48,866 nucleotides of DNA from a virus. The notes beneath the pieces are model-generated. The model made no database searches, had not been told where the DNA came from, and saw only the letters and a program-made list of their open reading frames with translations. Position numbers and translations under genes: made by a program. The DNA lies in IMG/VR virus record IMGVR_UViG_3300046694_000073, positions 1 to 48,866 of that record; one strand, written 5' to 3'. Positions 41,402 to 48,833 of the stretch are shown here, piece by piece; positions within the stretch are counted from its first letter, which is position 1, and every line of letters starts with the position of its first letter.

Positions 41402-42307
41402 ATGGCAAATTTCCCCAATAGCGGATCGCAGGGTAATTTAGCGCTTTTCCCAACGGTTGAAGTTGTTGCTGACGGCATACCAATGGGTGTACTGAGCGAT
41501 GGAACACCATATTTAACCCTTTACGGCCTAGCTAAACTTTGCGGAATTGATGAAGCCCCGCTTCGAATGTTTACATCCAACTGGGATGCAGAAAAGATTA
41601 AGCCCAGAGGGCAAAAAATAGCCTCTTATTTAGCTGACCGGGGATACGTTAATGTTGATCGCCTTTATACTCGAGTAGTGAACAGCTCCAACGTGGAGAC
41701 TCATGCCTACCCTGACTACGTCTGCATGGCTATAATGCGATACTACGCAATGGACGCTGCGAATTTTGATAGATCCATTGCAGTTGGTAACTTCGTTCGC
41801 TTAGCGGAGTACACGCTGAAGCGCATGATTTATGAAAAAGCCAATTACAACCCCAATGCTTCAATCGATCTATCTTTCGAAAATTACCGAGCAAGAATAA
41901 AACTGAATGACCAAATACCTACATCCCACTTCGCCGTATTTAGAGAGATAGCAGACATCGCAATGAATCTAATAGGCGGTGGATTCCCTATGGATGATAC
42001 GACTTCATTAGACGGGAGTGTGGGTAGCCACTGGGGTCGGTACTGGGCAAAAAACCGCCTTTCAGAAAAATTCGGCGAGAGAATTCAGCACCCTCACCTT
42101 TACCCTGATAACTATAGACAAGCGGCGGCCAACAAATTTATAACGGCTTGGATTTACCCCATCGAAGCCCTTGGTACATTCAGAAAATGGCTTCATGAAA
42201 ATTATGCAATGGATAAATTGCCCAAGTATCTCGACAACAAAAATATCGGCAACGCAGTAGCCATGCTGGAGGCGGTGAAGAAACCTGAGCTCCCTAATAG
42301 GCATTAA
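41402..42307 (+). CDS. BstA-like abortive-infection protein
   Basis: A 301-residue protein. The N-terminal part (about 18-110) is KilA-N/Bro-like: VVADGIPMGVLSDGTPYLTL then YGLAKLCGIDEAPLRMFTSN and RYYAMDAANFD. The C-terminal part (170-285) has PTSHFAVFREIADIAMNLIG, HWGRYWAKNRLSEKFG and YPIEALGTFRKWLHENYAMD. In Salmonella phage BTP1, bstA is a KilA-N-containing prophage gene downstream of the repressor that halts superinfecting phages. Here too it follows cI on the same strand and shares its terminator. I recall the family from its place, length and N-terminal domain, not from an alignment. AAGGAT precedes the ATG. Confidence 0.55.
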   Translation: MANFPNSGSQGNLALFPTVEVVADGIPMGVLSDGTPYLTLYGLAKLCGIDEAPLRMFTSNWDAEKIKPRGQKIASYLADRGYVNVDRLYTRVVNSSNVETHAYPDYVCMAIMRYYAMDAANFDRSIAVGNFVRLAEYTLKRMIYEKANYNPNASIDLSFENYRARIKLNDQIPTSHFAVFREIADIAMNLIGGGFPMDDTTSLDGSVGSHWGRYWAKNRLSEKFGERIQHPHLYPDNYRQAAANKFITAWIYPIEALGTFRKWLHENYAMDKLPKYLDNKNIGNAVAMLEAVKKPELPNRH

Positions 42308-42318
42308 GTTCACCACTC

Positions 42319-42343
42319 AACCCGGCCACCGAGCCGGGTTTTT
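42319..42343 (+). terminator. Intrinsic terminator of the cI-BstA-like operon
   Basis: AACCCGGC-CACCGA-GCCGGGTT followed by T residues, 12 bases after the stop of the BstA-like gene. Confidence 0.85.
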
Positions 42344-42349
42344 ATTGCC

Positions 42350-42547
42350 CTACTCCATCACATCCCGCGCCACAGTATAAATCCTCTTCAGATACGCATC
42401 ATCGTTTTGGTCAGCGTGCGCCTGTAGCATCAGCTTGATAGTGTTGTTATTCACCACTTGACCTGACTGCTTGAGCATAACCGCCGCCCGGCCTATCACC
42501 CGACACACATCATCAAACACCGCCTGCGCTTCTTCTTCGACTTCCAT
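42350..42547 (-). CDS. DUF2767 (FumD-like) small protein
   Basis: A 65-residue protein, MEVEEEAQAVFDDVCRVIGR then AAVMLKQSGQVVNNNTIKLM. The CRVIGRAAVMLKQSGQ block resembles E. coli FumD/YdhZ of the DUF2767 family. ATG 42547 has GAGG 8 bases upstream; the preceding ATG is too close to it. It lies between the repressor operon and pL, transcribed leftward, so it may be expressed in lysogens. Confidence 0.55.
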   Translation of the reverse strand: MEVEEEAQAVFDDVCRVIGRAAVMLKQSGQVVNNNTIKLMLQAHADQNDDAYLKRIYTVARDVME

Positions 42548-42639
42548 AGCCATTCCCTCGCTTAAATTTCGACCGCATCAGGCTATCACATAGCCGCCGA
42601 GATGGCATTTACAAAAATAAATATCATTTATATTCAATA

Positions 42640-42705
42640 AGTAGTGCAGTTAATAAAATAATTATTAGAAGCACTATTGACCACAATAATTAGCAGCACT
42701 ATTAT
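42640..42705. promoter_or_regulatory. pL promoter and three operators (OL)
   Basis: pL on the plus strand: TTGACC (42677-42682), 17 bases, TATTAT (42700-42705). Operators, same family as OR: AGTAGTGCAGTTAAT (42640-42654), ATTAGAAGCACTATT (42664-42678) and ATTAGCAGCACTATT (42689-42703). Bases 42548-42639 hold nothing else that I can name, being A+T-rich. Confidence 0.8.
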
Positions 42706-42745
42706 ACATCCATCAGCAGGACGCACTACTCACCAGGATGGTGAA

Positions 42746-42781
42746 TGTTCTTTAACAAACAGGAATGCGGGTGATTCACCC
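42746..42781 (+). promoter_or_regulatory. nutL: nutL (boxA and boxB)
   Basis: BoxA TGTTCTTTAACA (42746-42757) and boxB hairpin GGGTG-ATT-CACCC (42769-42781). The boxB core GGGTGATTCA is the same as in nutR. Both lie just behind their promoters. Confidence 0.75.
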
Positions 42782-42863
42782 CACCAAGTGCTCAGTTAGC
42801 CTTGGACTGAACGATTACACACTAAGTCGGCAGTGCCAAAGCTAACTAACTGGAGAAATCCAC

Positions 42864-43148
42864 ATGCCAAGAAATAAACAGAAAAACGTTGCTCGCGCTG
42901 TAGCTCATCAGGCCAGCATTCGCGAGAAGAAGCAGTACATCGGAAAGATTAACCGGGCATTCGCAAAGCTGTCTGGTGCTTCATTGCCAAGAGTTGAGCA
43001 AGCTCTTCGCGCTCCAAACTGGCGTGAGCCTAAAGAAGAAGAGTTCGTGACCAGAGAAAGCCAGCAGTATCGCAAGGTACGCAATCCAATCGGTCAGCAG
43101 ATTAATGCGCGGCAGAAGATTCGCGGCAAGAGCATTCCACTAATTTGA
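42864..43148 (+). CDS. N: N-like antitermination protein
   Basis: A 94-residue, strongly basic protein, first gene after nutL. The N-terminus MPRNKQKNVARAVAHQASIR is an arginine/lysine-rich candidate RNA-binding helix. The C-terminus RQKIRGKSIPLI resembles the C-terminal end of HK97-group N proteins. N binds boxB and makes polymerase resist terminators. GGAG precedes the ATG at 8 bases. Assignment by position and composition, with weak sequence support. Confidence 0.65.
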   Translation: MPRNKQKNVARAVAHQASIREKKQYIGKINRAFAKLSGASLPRVEQALRAPNWREPKEEEFVTRESQQYRKVRNPIGQQINARQKIRGKSIPLI

Positions 43149-43157
43149 GGTAACGAA

Positions 43158-43331
43158 ATGGCCCTCAACAGAATAACAAACGAGTCTGTCGGCTGGGGAA
43201 TTGATGCTCTCGGTAACAAAGTGTTGTTTTGCAACGACTGTCGCGCTGTTTTCTACAAAACACAAAGCGGTTCGAAGATAGTCCAGGCGAAGCAGATATT
43301 CAGCAAGAAGCACAAATGCAGAGTGGAGTGA
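43158..43331 (+). CDS. Small hypothetical early protein
   Basis: A 57-residue protein, MALNRITNESVGWGIDALGN then LFCNDCRAVFYK and KKHKCRVE. A CxxC pair plus a C-terminal Cys suggest metal binding. GAGG precedes the ATG at 8 bases; its stop directly precedes the next gene. Function unknown. Confidence 0.6.
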   Translation: MALNRITNESVGWGIDALGNKVLFCNDCRAVFYKTQSGSKIVQAKQIFSKKHKCRVE

Positions 43332-43604
43332 ATGATGACTATGGGGCCTCGAATGAAAAAGCCATGGAGTGTTGTAGGTGCTGGATTTAATGATGATGGC
43401 GTTTATTTCACTTTTGATGACACAACCATTAATGGCAATGACATCAAGCTAATGCAAGCAGCACCTGACTTGCTGGAATCCTGCCAGCGGGCCCGCAACC
43501 AGTTTTACGCAGCAGGATATGCGCCTAAAGCGGGCTCAATGAACCCTACCGAATGCTTGCTGGCTCAGTTAATCGCCGCTATCAGCAAGGCTACAGGAGA
43601 ATAG
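43332..43604 (+). CDS. Hypothetical early protein
   Basis: A 90-residue protein: MTMGPRMKKPWSVVGAGFND and LMQAAPDLLESCQRARNQFY. The LMxAAPDLLE segment is frequent in short enteric phage early proteins with no known role. GGAG of the previous gene end serves as its ribosome site. Confidence 0.6.
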   Translation: MMTMGPRMKKPWSVVGAGFNDDGVYFTFDDTTINGNDIKLMQAAPDLLESCQRARNQFYAAGYAPKAGSMNPTECLLAQLIAAISKATGE

Positions 43605-43606
43605 AT

Positions 43607-44053
43607 ATGAAGTGGGTTAATTATTCAGAACGAAAGCCAGAAGCTGCTGGCGTGTATCTATGGAGAATGGGAAGCCGTGTCGTGAAGGGGCTTTATGTTA
43701 TCGCACGGGCAAAGTTCAGGCTTCGCGGGGCTGGATATGAAAATGTGCTTTCTCCTGAATTCGACCGCTGGGATGGATATTCGGTGCAAGTACCCGGAGA
43801 GCTTCAATGGGCAGAAGACGATGCGTCAGTTTCGGATATTTCATTTGAAAACCTGCCAGATGCAAAAGAGTGCCCGTTCTGCAAACGGAAGCCAACTATC
43901 AAGGCCTTTGAGTGGAATCAAGGTTGCCGAGTAAATCCTGAACCCTACATCCTCAATAAATTCCAGTTGAAGTGCTGCGGGTGGATTGCTGCTGTAACTT
44001 TCGAGAATCCAGTGACCGCCATTGAAGCCTGGAATTTAAAACTAACCGACTAA
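43607..44053 (+). CDS. Lar-like restriction alleviation protein
   Basis: A 148-residue protein. The C-terminal half has the Lar pattern: CPFCKRKPTIKAFEW, then FQLKCCGWIAAVTF and AIEAWNL, with two cysteine pairs as zinc ligands. Lar of Rac prophage modulates EcoKI restriction. The N-terminal half (WVNYSERKPEAAGVYLWRMG) is of DUF551-like type. GGAG precedes the ATG. Confidence 0.65.
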   Translation: MKWVNYSERKPEAAGVYLWRMGSRVVKGLYVIARAKFRLRGAGYENVLSPEFDRWDGYSVQVPGELQWAEDDASVSDISFENLPDAKECPFCKRKPTIKAFEWNQGCRVNPEPYILNKFQLKCCGWIAAVTFENPVTAIEAWNLKLTD

Positions 44054-44116
44054 CCCCCTTCCGTATCTGCTTTCATTCCCTGAGAACAGATACTGAAAGC
44101 CCTCGTTGTCCTTATT

Positions 44117-44140
44117 GCCCACTCCGGTGGGCTTCTTTTT
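44117..44140 (+). terminator. Intrinsic terminator upstream of the methyltransferase gene
   Basis: GCCCAC-TCCG-GTGGGC followed by TTCTTTTT, 17 bases before the methyltransferase ATG. In the pL operon it would be read through with N antitermination. Confidence 0.75.
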
Positions 44141-44156
44141 GCCTGGAGAAAATTAA

Positions 44157-44909
44157 ATGCGAGTTGATAACGAAGTGCTGAACGTGCTCAGCGCTGCCGA
44201 ATGTATTGGCAATAACCTCAAATTAACAGGCCAGCTTGACCGCAATCTCTATACCAGAACAAACAAAGTTCTTGAGGCTGCTGGAGGTAAATGGAATCGC
44301 AAAGCTGGCGCTCACATTTTTGAAGCGGATGCATCAGATCGTATTGAGCAAATCATCCTTACCGGTGACGTTGTTGTGCCTAAAGATGATTTTGAGTTTT
44401 TCCCGACCCCGCCTGGCGTTGTCAGACATGTAATACAGCTGGCAGATATTCGGGATGGAATGCGAGTTCTAGAACCTAGCGCGGGTCAAGGTGCAATTGC
44501 TAAAGCGGCTCATGATGCGGCAGCAGATGTGATGATTGATATGTATGAGCTGATGCCAGCCAACAATGATGCGTTGCACTCACTTAATCTGCGACTGTCC
44601 GGCATTGGCAAGCCAGTCGATTTTCTCACGGTTGAGCCAGAGCCAGTCTATGACCGCGTGGTCATGAATCCTCCATTCGGTCGTCAGGCTGATATTAAAC
44701 ATGTTAATCACGCACTGGAATTCCTGAAATCAGGCGGCAGGCTGGTATCGGTTATGTCTTCATCAGTCACGTTCCGTAGCAATAAGCTTGCAGCTGACTT
44801 CCGCCAGATGGTTGAAGGCCGTGGCGGTCATATCGAAGAGTTGCCAGAAGGTTCCTTTAAGTCATCCGGAACGATGGTTAACACCGTGATTGTCGTCATC
44901 CCAAATTAA
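44157..44909 (+). CDS. N6-adenine DNA methyltransferase-like protein
   Basis: A 250-residue protein. Motif I is VLEPSAGQGAIAKAA (around 102-116) and motif IV is MNPPFGRQ (around 173), the N6-adenine type with NPPF. A short N-terminal DNA-binding-like region precedes (KWNRKAGAHIFEA). Such early phage enzymes may protect the DNA from host restriction. No matching restriction enzyme is present. GGAG precedes the ATG. Confidence 0.85.
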   Translation: MRVDNEVLNVLSAAECIGNNLKLTGQLDRNLYTRTNKVLEAAGGKWNRKAGAHIFEADASDRIEQIILTGDVVVPKDDFEFFPTPPGVVRHVIQLADIRDGMRVLEPSAGQGAIAKAAHDAAADVMIDMYELMPANNDALHSLNLRLSGIGKPVDFLTVEPEPVYDRVVMNPPFGRQADIKHVNHALEFLKSGGRLVSVMSSSVTFRSNKLAADFRQMVEGRGGHIEELPEGSFKSSGTMVNTVIVVIPN

Positions 44910-44916
44910 ATACTAG

Positions 44917-44936
44917 CCACCTTCGGGTGGTTTTTT
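44917..44936 (+). terminator. Intrinsic terminator after the methyltransferase gene
   Basis: CCACC-TTCG-GGTGG followed by six T residues, 8 bases after the stop. Confidence 0.85.
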
Positions 44937-44941
44937 AATGC

Positions 44942-44975
44942 GTCCATCCCTGAGCGTTGACGCTCAGGGATGGAC
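44942..44975. repeat. 34-bp perfect inverted repeat
   Basis: Arms GTCCATCCCTGAGCGT (44942-44957) and the exact complement (44960-44975) with a 2-base centre. It is the strongest hairpin in the window. No T-run follows, so it is not a normal terminator. It lies 5 bases behind a terminator and 26 bases upstream of the next gene. Confidence 0.9.
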
Positions 44976-45001
44976 ACAACAAACCTTAACAGGAGCACAC
45001 C

Positions 45002-45184
45002 ATGCAAGATCTAGCTATTGCAGGGGCGGCATCGGTTCGCCCTTTTAACGCCATCAAATCCATTGAGTTTGCCCGCAATAACGTATTAACCAGCGCAGAC
45101 TTCCGCCAGCCAGATTTAAAGACGCAGCTGCAAAAGCTGTTTGAGCGCCTTACCGCATTTCTCTGCCAGCCGGGGCAGCCGTAA
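45002..45184 (+). CDS. Small hypothetical early protein
   Basis: A 60-residue protein, MQDLAIAGAASVRPFNAIKS then FRQPDLKTQLQKLFERLTAF. AGGAG precedes the ATG. It overlaps the next short gene (TAATG). It lies behind the perfect 34-bp hairpin. Function unknown. Confidence 0.6.
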   Translation: MQDLAIAGAASVRPFNAIKSIEFARNNVLTSADFRQPDLKTQLQKLFERLTAFLCQPGQP

Positions 45185-45285
45185 TGAGCCAGCAGCCAGC
45201 ACCAAAAATGCCAGAGCCTGAGTTTCTGGAACTCATGACCAAAATGTTCGGCGGCAAGAAACAGCCGCAGAAGGAGTCAGCATGA
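45184..45285 (+). CDS. Very small protein coupled to its neighbours
   Basis: A 33-residue frame, MSQQPAPKMPEPEFLELMTK, with start overlapping the previous stop and stop overlapping the next start (ATGA). The tight coupling on both sides is the main evidence. Function unknown. Confidence 0.5.
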   Translation: MSQQPAPKMPEPEFLELMTKMFGGKKQPQKESA

Positions 45286-45581
45286 ACGCATATCGTATGT
45301 ATGACCGCACAGAAGCCGCCAGAGAGTCACAGCACGACCATCAGGTGTTACGTGATGAATGGGTGCGCAACAAAGCCAATGAGCTCGCTGAGCTATTCCC
45401 AGAGCTCGTAACCGACTTTGCCACACCGTTCGGCAACAGCAAGTTTTACGTGAAGCTTATAGGCGATGAAGATGCACAGGACGCTTATGCAACTTTCGTC
45501 GATACCTTCTGCCTTGCCAAGGCTGAAAAACAGGCGCGCGAAAATGAGTTTTTACATGGAAGCTATAGCGAGGTGGCGTGA
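45282..45581 (+). CDS. Hypothetical early protein upstream of recT
   Basis: A 99-residue protein: MNAYRMYDRTEAARESQHDH then FYVKLIGDEDAQDAYATFVD. No family recognised. GGAG precedes its ATG. It is coupled to the RecT gene. Confidence 0.6.
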   Translation: MNAYRMYDRTEAARESQHDHQVLRDEWVRNKANELAELFPELVTDFATPFGNSKFYVKLIGDEDAQDAYATFVDTFCLAKAEKQARENEFLHGSYSEVA

Positions 45582-46507
45582 TGGGTAGTCAATTCGTCGA
45601 TCGGGTATTCGATATCGTAAGCCCACTCAAAGCAGAATTCGAACAAGTCTGTTCCGAGCCGTCGCTTAACTTCAAGCGTGAATCAGAGTTTGCTATGCAG
45701 ATATTCGCAAACAACGATTATCTGGCTGGCGTAGCGGCAAACAACACAGTTTCAACCCGCAGCGCCATCATGAACGTTGCAGCAATCGGCGTGACGCTAA
45801 ACCCAGCGCAAAAACTTGCTTATCTGGTGCCGCGGAAAGGCGCTATATGCCTAGATATCAGCTATATGGGGCTGATGCACATTGCCCAGCAGTCTGGCGC
45901 GATTAAGTGGTGTCAGTCGGATATCGTCAGGAAGAACGATAAATTCAAATTGGTTGGTATCGACAAGGCACCGGCGCATGAATACAGCGTATTCGACACC
46001 ATCGAGCAGCGCGGCGATATCGTCGGGGCATATACGGTAATCAAGACCGATGACGGCGACTACCTGACCCACACCATGCGGGCAGAAGACATCTTCGCTA
46101 TTCGTGACCGCTCAGAAGCATGGAAGGCATATAAGACCAAGGGTAAATCTTGCCCGTGGTTAACTGACGAAGAGCAGATGATTCTAAAGACTGTCGTCAA
46201 ACAGGCTGCCAAGTACTGGCCTCGCCGTGAGCGCCTGGATGCCGCTATCGACTACGTGAATACGGAGAGTGGCGAAGGAATCAACTTCAATCAGGATCGG
46301 ACGCCTGAACGCGATATCTCCCCCGCCACCGAAGAAACGCTGCAAACCATCACTGACCTGCTTATCCAGCTGAACAAAACATGGGAAGAAGACCTTCTCC
46401 CGCTTTGCTCCAACTTGTTCCGTCGCAAGATAACTGAGCCGTCAGTATTAACGGAAATCGAAGCGGTGAAAGCTCTCGACTTCTTAAGGAAAAAGGCGGC
46501 GGCATGA
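45581..46507 (+). CDS. recT: RecT-type single-strand annealing protein
   Basis: A 308-residue protein of the RecT family: [40 protein letters not shown], then [20 protein letters not shown]. It anneals single strands made by the exonuclease. It differs from lambda Beta although the exonuclease is of lambda type. The first codon in frame is a GTG one codon earlier; I use ATG 45581. Confidence 0.92.
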   Translation: MGSQFVDRVFDIVSPLKAEFEQVCSEPSLNFKRESEFAMQIFANNDYLAGVAANNTVSTRSAIMNVAAIGVTLNPAQKLAYLVPRKGAICLDISYMGLMHIAQQSGAIKWCQSDIVRKNDKFKLVGIDKAPAHEYSVFDTIEQRGDIVGAYTVIKTDDGDYLTHTMRAEDIFAIRDRSEAWKAYKTKGKSCPWLTDEEQMILKTVVKQAAKYWPRRERLDAAIDYVNTESGEGINFNQDRTPERDISPATEETLQTITDLLIQLNKTWEEDLLPLCSNLFRRKITEPSVLTEIEAVKALDFLRKKAAA

Positions 46508-46791
46508 CTGGAAAAACTATTGAAGTTACTTGCAAGTGCTGCCCAGACAAATTTATAGCCCGAGCTGCCGACAGGAAAAGAGGATGGGCGAGGTTCTGCA
46601 GTAAATCATGTGCGGCATTCTGGAAGCAGTACGGTCGTCGTCGCGGGCATCAGTCACTTGAAATGCGAGAGTCCGCTATCCACAGGAATGGCATTGAACG
46701 CCTCCAGGGTGAGGGCAGTGTTAGTTATGCCCCTCGTGAATTCGTATATGTCGGTGGGTTTGGATCATGGGATGACCATAAGGATTGTTAA
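46504..46791 (+). CDS. Small zinc-finger-like protein between recT and exo
   Basis: A 95-residue protein with [18 protein letters not shown] and [11 protein letters not shown]: two cysteine pairs about 28 residues apart, as in a zinc finger of the HNH-less type. It overlaps recT by 4 bases. Function unknown. Confidence 0.65.
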   Translation: MTGKTIEVTCKCCPDKFIARAADRKRGWARFCSKSCAAFWKQYGRRRGHQSLEMRESAIHRNGIERLQGEGSVSYAPREFVYVGGFGSWDDHKDC

Positions 46792-46792
46792 C

Positions 46793-47473
46793 ATGACACC
46801 TGAAATCATCCTGGAGCGCACCGGAATTGATGTGCTTCACGTAGAGCAAGGAAGCGATGACTGGTTGCGGCTCAGACTCGGCGTCATTACGGCATCGGAA
46901 GTATCGAATGTCATCGCAAAGCCACGGAGCGGCACCAAATGGACAGATATGAAGATGTCCTATTTCCACACATTGCTCGCTGAAGTTTGTACTGGTGTAG
47001 CGCCGGAGATTAACGCGAAAGCGCTGGCCTGGGGTAAGCAAAACGAAGACTCAGCAAGGACGCTGTTTGAGTTCACAACGGATGTGCAGGTAACGGAAGC
47101 GCCGATCCTCTTCAAGGATGAAACTCTGCGAACTGCATGTTCTCCCGATGGCCTTTGCAGTAACGGATTTGGCCTTGAACTTAAATGCCCTTTCACCTCC
47201 AGAGATTTCATGAAATTCAGGCTCGGTGGCTTCGATGCCATCAAGTCAGCCTACATGGCGCAGGTTCAATACAGCATGTGGGTTACCGGCAAGGATGCCT
47301 GGTTCTTTGCGAACTACGACCCGCGCATGAAGCGCGAAGGGATTCACCATGTGGTTGTTGAGCGTGACGAAAAATACATGAGCGACTTTAACGAAATGGT
47401 GCCGGAGTTCATCGAGAAGATGGATGAAGCGCTGGCTGAAATCGGGTTTGAGTTTGGCGAGCAATGGCGGTGA
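46793..47473 (+). CDS. exo: Lambda-type 5'-3' alkaline exonuclease (Exo)
   Basis: A 226-residue protein, the same length as lambda Exo and very close along its length: [39 protein letters not shown], and the C-terminal [16 protein letters not shown]. The active-site residues Asp119 (ACSPDG), Glu129 and Lys131 (LELKCP) sit at the same positions as in lambda Exo. It digests double-strand ends to leave 3' overhangs for RecT. ATG 46793 follows AAGGA at 8 bases. Confidence 0.97.
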   Translation: MTPEIILERTGIDVLHVEQGSDDWLRLRLGVITASEVSNVIAKPRSGTKWTDMKMSYFHTLLAEVCTGVAPEINAKALAWGKQNEDSARTLFEFTTDVQVTEAPILFKDETLRTACSPDGLCSNGFGLELKCPFTSRDFMKFRLGGFDAIKSAYMAQVQYSMWVTGKDAWFFANYDPRMKREGIHHVVVERDEKYMSDFNEMVPEFIEKMDEALAEIGFEFGEQWR

Positions 47474-47476
47474 CGC

Positions 47477-47773
47477 ATGAAAGAATCCCACGACAACATA
47501 CGGTGCGGGACTACCGTATTGCGCTACTACAGCGCTTATGGCGGCTGGATGCTGCCCGACAAAACCTTCACCAGAAACCCTCTTAAAGCACATCGAATCG
47601 CAGAAGAAACCGAGGCAGCAAAAGAGCATCACAAGCAGGAATGGGAATTGTACGAACTGCAGCTTCTCAAAGAGCGCAACCCCAACTGGAACATAGTCAC
47701 CATCGCCCGCCGCCTCGACAGAACTAACTCAGACGTTAAGAACATGCTTAACGCTATCTCAGCGAGTAACTAA
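47477..47773 (+). CDS. Hypothetical early protein
   Basis: A 98-residue protein: MKESHDNIRCGTTVLRYYSA with GGWMLPDKTFTRNPLKAHRI and a C-terminal HTH-like segment (WNIVTIARRLDRTNSDVKNM). The last part could bind DNA. Function unknown. Confidence 0.55.
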   Translation: MKESHDNIRCGTTVLRYYSAYGGWMLPDKTFTRNPLKAHRIAEETEAAKEHHKQEWELYELQLLKERNPNWNIVTIARRLDRTNSDVKNMLNAISASN

Positions 47774-47775
47774 TC

Positions 47776-47946
47776 ATGCGTAACGGAATTTATAACCCGG
47801 ACTTAACCCCGGGCGACATTATCGCTCGGCCTAAATTCAAGCAATCGCAAATGCCATCAGAGAAAGAGCTTAAAGCTCGTCACAGCTTCCCCGGCCCGGA
47901 CGATAACCGGCACATCGACAAGTTCATTAAGCAGACGCGGCACTAA
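47776..47946 (+). CDS. Small hypothetical early protein
   Basis: A 56-residue protein: MRNGIYNPDLTPGDIIARPK with SEKELKARHSFPGPDDNRH. It fills the gap between two early genes. Function unknown. Confidence 0.55.
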   Translation: MRNGIYNPDLTPGDIIARPKFKQSQMPSEKELKARHSFPGPDDNRHIDKFIKQTRH

Positions 47947-47956
47947 GGAAAAGACT

Positions 47957-48517
47957 ATGACAGTTAAGCGCTATGACGCACACACAAACAATAACGATTT
48001 CAAATCTGACTGGCACGAAAAGAAAGATGGCCCGATGGTTCGATATGACGATTACGCAGCACTGCTGAAAGAGCGTGACGCGCTGGCTGCGGAGAATGCC
48101 TACCTGCTTCCGAAAGCCGCCAGCGAGCTATCGAATGCCTGGATGCTTCACAAATATTGGGTAGGTATTCAGGTGGCGCTGATGCACATGCGAGTCGGGC
48201 GTTTAACCAGTGCAGAAGAATGGCTGATCGGTACGGTATCAGGCCCGGGCATTGAAGCCCCAGATTTGAAGCTATTGCCTGAAATCGAAGCGTGGGCGAC
48301 TGAGCAGCAGAAAGACAGCATCGGTCATGTTCGAGCGCTGGAAATCATCAAATCTGAAACCCCAGCCACCGACGCCGCCATTGCAAATATTAAGGCGCGG
48401 GGCGTGGAGATGTTTGCAGACAGCTTGAGAGCTGTTGGTGGTCATGCGCATCCATATTCAGTAGTGGCTATTGAGTTCGCCAATCAGATGCGCAAGGAGG
48501 CTGGCAATGGGCAATAA
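47957..48517 (+). CDS. Ea22-like accessory protein
   Basis: A 186-residue protein. The N-terminal half carries MVRYDDYAALLKERDALAAEN, a coiled-coil region. The C-terminal TPATDAAIANIKARGVEMFA is a hallmark of Ea22-type enteric phage accessory proteins. AAGGAA precedes the ATG. Function unknown. Confidence 0.65.
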   Translation: MTVKRYDAHTNNNDFKSDWHEKKDGPMVRYDDYAALLKERDALAAENAYLLPKAASELSNAWMLHKYWVGIQVALMHMRVGRLTSAEEWLIGTVSGPGIEAPDLKLLPEIEAWATEQQKDSIGHVRALEIIKSETPATDAAIANIKARGVEMFADSLRAVGGHAHPYSVVAIEFANQMRKEAGNGQ

Positions 48518-48833
48518 CATCGAAGCGAAGCAACTGCATTTTTATGGGGGCAGTGATGATTTATTTGAAATGGAAGGCGCTCTCCGCGAAGAGGTTGGCT
48601 GCTTCAATGATCCGGGTATTTATCATCTGAAATCATCTGAGGGCGAGATGCTAGTTGTCGCCTATTACCTCCGCAGCGGCTGCTGGTCAATAGGTATCGC
48701 GCAGGTCGATGAAGAAATACCAGTGCCGAAATGGCCGGTTTCATACAGCCTGGCACACAGATATAGCGTGATGCTGACCATCGAAGTGCCTGACGACATC
48801 CACTTAGTGACTGGTGAAAGCGATGACGACTAA
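48507..48833 (+). CDS. Hypothetical protein, complete copy at the right end
   Basis: A 108-residue protein starting MGNNIEAKQLHFYGGSDDLF with a C-terminal VMLTIEVPDDIHLVTGESD. AAGGAGG precedes ATG 48507; it overlaps the previous gene by 11 bases. Its last 94 bases are repeated at the left end. No family recognised. Confidence 0.65.
   Translation: MGNNIEAKQLHFYGGSDDLFEMEGALREEVGCFNDPGIYHLKSSEGEMLVVAYYLRSGCWSIGIAQVDEEIPVPKWPVSYSLAHRYSVMLTIEVPDDIHLVTGESDDD

Noticed and set aside
44942-44975. Reading the 34-bp hairpin as an intrinsic terminator
   Set aside because: ACAACAAACC follows on the plus strand and no T-run on the minus strand; a normal terminator already lies at 44917-44936.
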